From Bordetella genomosp. 11 (GTDB lineage: Bacteria > Pseudomonadota > Gammaproteobacteria > Burkholderiales > Burkholderiaceae_B): DNA of 64,000 nucleotides. The stretch is from assembly GCF_002261215.1 (NCBI RefSeq), contig NZ_NEVS01000001.1, positions 868,001-932,000 on the forward strand, written 5' to 3'. The notes beneath the pieces were generated by a model, which was not told the DNA's origin, ran no database searches, and worked only from the letters and a program-made list of their open reading frames with translations. The position numbers and the translations under genes were made by a program. Of this stretch, positions 63,483 through 64,000 are shown piece by piece; positions within the stretch are counted from its first letter, which is position 1; the number at the start of each line of letters is the position of its first letter.

Positions 63483-64000
63483 TTAACGCAGGCGGATACG
63501 GATCTCGTTGGCCATCTGCGTCAGCGCGGTGCGCGTGACGGCATCGTCGGCCAGGGCGTTGAGCAGGCCATAGTCATGGATGGTGCCGTTGTAGCGGGTA
63601 ACCGTGACTTCGTTGCCGGCGGCATCCAGTTTGGCGCCGTAGGCTTCGCCCTCGTCGCGCAGCACATCGAACTGGGCGACCTGGACCAGCGCCGGGGGCA
63701 GGCCTTTCAGGTCCTGCAGCGATGCGCGCAGGGGCGAGGCGTACTTGTCGTTGCGCTGCGCTTCGTCCCGCGTATAGGCGTCCCAGAACCAGCGCATCAT
63801 CGAACGGCTCAGGAAGTAGCCGTTGGCGTATTCCTTGTACGAGCCCGTGTTGAAGTTGTGATCGGTGACGGGCCACAACAGGCCCTGGAAGCGAATGGCC
63901 GGGCCTTGGCGGTCCTTCGCCATCAGGCTGACCACGGCCGCCATGTTGCCGCCCACGCTATTGCCCACCACCGCCAGGCGGCTGCCGTCGACGTTGATCT
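63483..64000 (-). CDS. Alpha/beta hydrolase, HSL-like (N-terminus beyond window)
   Basis: The frame is open to the right edge of the window, so the N-terminal part is missing; 172 residues are visible. They include the nucleophile elbow GNSVG within LAVVGNSVGGNMAAV (G-x-S-x-G), the acid region PALVQVAQFDVLRDEGEAYG and the catalytic His in GTIHDYGLLN. The order and spacing fit the hormone-sensitive-lipase-like esterase family (alpha/beta hydrolase 3). The substrate is unknown. It converges on the beta-propeller gene. Confidence 0.85.
   Translation of the reverse strand, partial: INVDGSRLAVVGNSVGGNMAAVVSLMAKDRQGPAIRFQGLLWPVTDHNFNTGSYKEYANGYFLSRSMMRWFWDAYTRDEAQRNDKYASPLRASLQDLKGLPPALVQVAQFDVLRDEGEAYGAKLDAAGNEVTVTRYNGTIHDYGLLNALADDAVTRTALTQMANEIRIRLR

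Overview
The window is high-GC, densely packed DNA of a free-living, metabolically versatile betaproteobacterium. The nearest fit is the Bordetella/Achromobacter group (Alcaligenaceae). This is inferred from gene content, not from a marker gene: three orphan Bug-type (tripartite tricarboxylate) solute-binding proteins, many LysR and GntR regulators each beside a small catabolic cluster, two MmgE/PrpD proteins and FecI/FecR-controlled TonB receptors. I see no rRNA, tRNA, CRISPR array or prophage.

Layout. 0-6 kb: the tail of an ABC exporter, a four-gene osmoprotectant ABC importer (minus strand) and a NERD-domain helicase. 6-7.3 kb: a YghU-type glutathione transferase overlapping a DOPA-dioxygenase-like gene. 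7.4-15.1 kb: an iron-uptake block with a Fur-box candidate, FecI-type sigma factor, FecR-type regulator, STN-bearing TonB receptor, a DUF3649-PepSY fusion, DUF3325 and a ferric-reductase-like flavoprotein. 15.2-20.3 kb: a YjfB-like peptide, MmgE/PrpD, LysR, MFS, a nucleotidyltransferase and a GNAT enzyme. 20.5-25 kb: a YXWGXW protein, a tiny lipoprotein and an ECF-sigma operon ending in DUF1800 and DUF1501 genes. 25-34.9 kb: a CoA-dependent catabolic operon (short-chain dehydrogenase, thiolase and a very large acyl-CoA synthetase fused to DUF1254/DUF1214) with LysR, Bug, tautomerase, a second dehydrogenase and a second LysR. 35-38 kb: a second TonB receptor with a PiuC-type hydroxylase. 38.3-39 kb: a MazEF-type toxin-antitoxin pair. 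39-44.8 kb: Bug receptor, aconitase, a PEP-mutase/isocitrate-lyase-family lyase and GntR; ten imperfect 13-14 bp tandem repeats lie between lyase and aconitase. 44.9-50.3 kb: a less GC-rich segment (LysR, semialdehyde dehydrogenase, CMD protein, quinone reductase, VOC protein) bounded by a decayed IS5-family element. 50.3-57.7 kb: LysR with a methyltransferase, then GntR-MFS-SDR-Bug-PrpD. 57.7-64 kb: a ketopantoate-reductase-like gene, DHA2 exporter, DUF2182 protein, an unusual double-winged-helix regulator with a beta-propeller protein, and a truncated alpha/beta hydrolase.

How parts work together. The 7.4-15.1 kb block reads as one iron system: Fur de-repression makes the sigma factor, which would drive the receptor; the inner-membrane PepSY and reductase proteins would handle siderophore iron after uptake. 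The 25-30.5 kb operon would activate an unknown acid to its CoA ester and degrade it by thiolysis. The 52-57.7 kb cluster looks like import plus oxidation of an unknown organic acid under GntR control. The most unusual item is the 1126-residue synthetase-DUF1254/DUF1214 fusion. Next are the tandem-repeat leader before the aconitase gene, the ECF-sigma/DUF1800/DUF1501 operon, and two short-chain dehydrogenases without the catalytic tyrosine.
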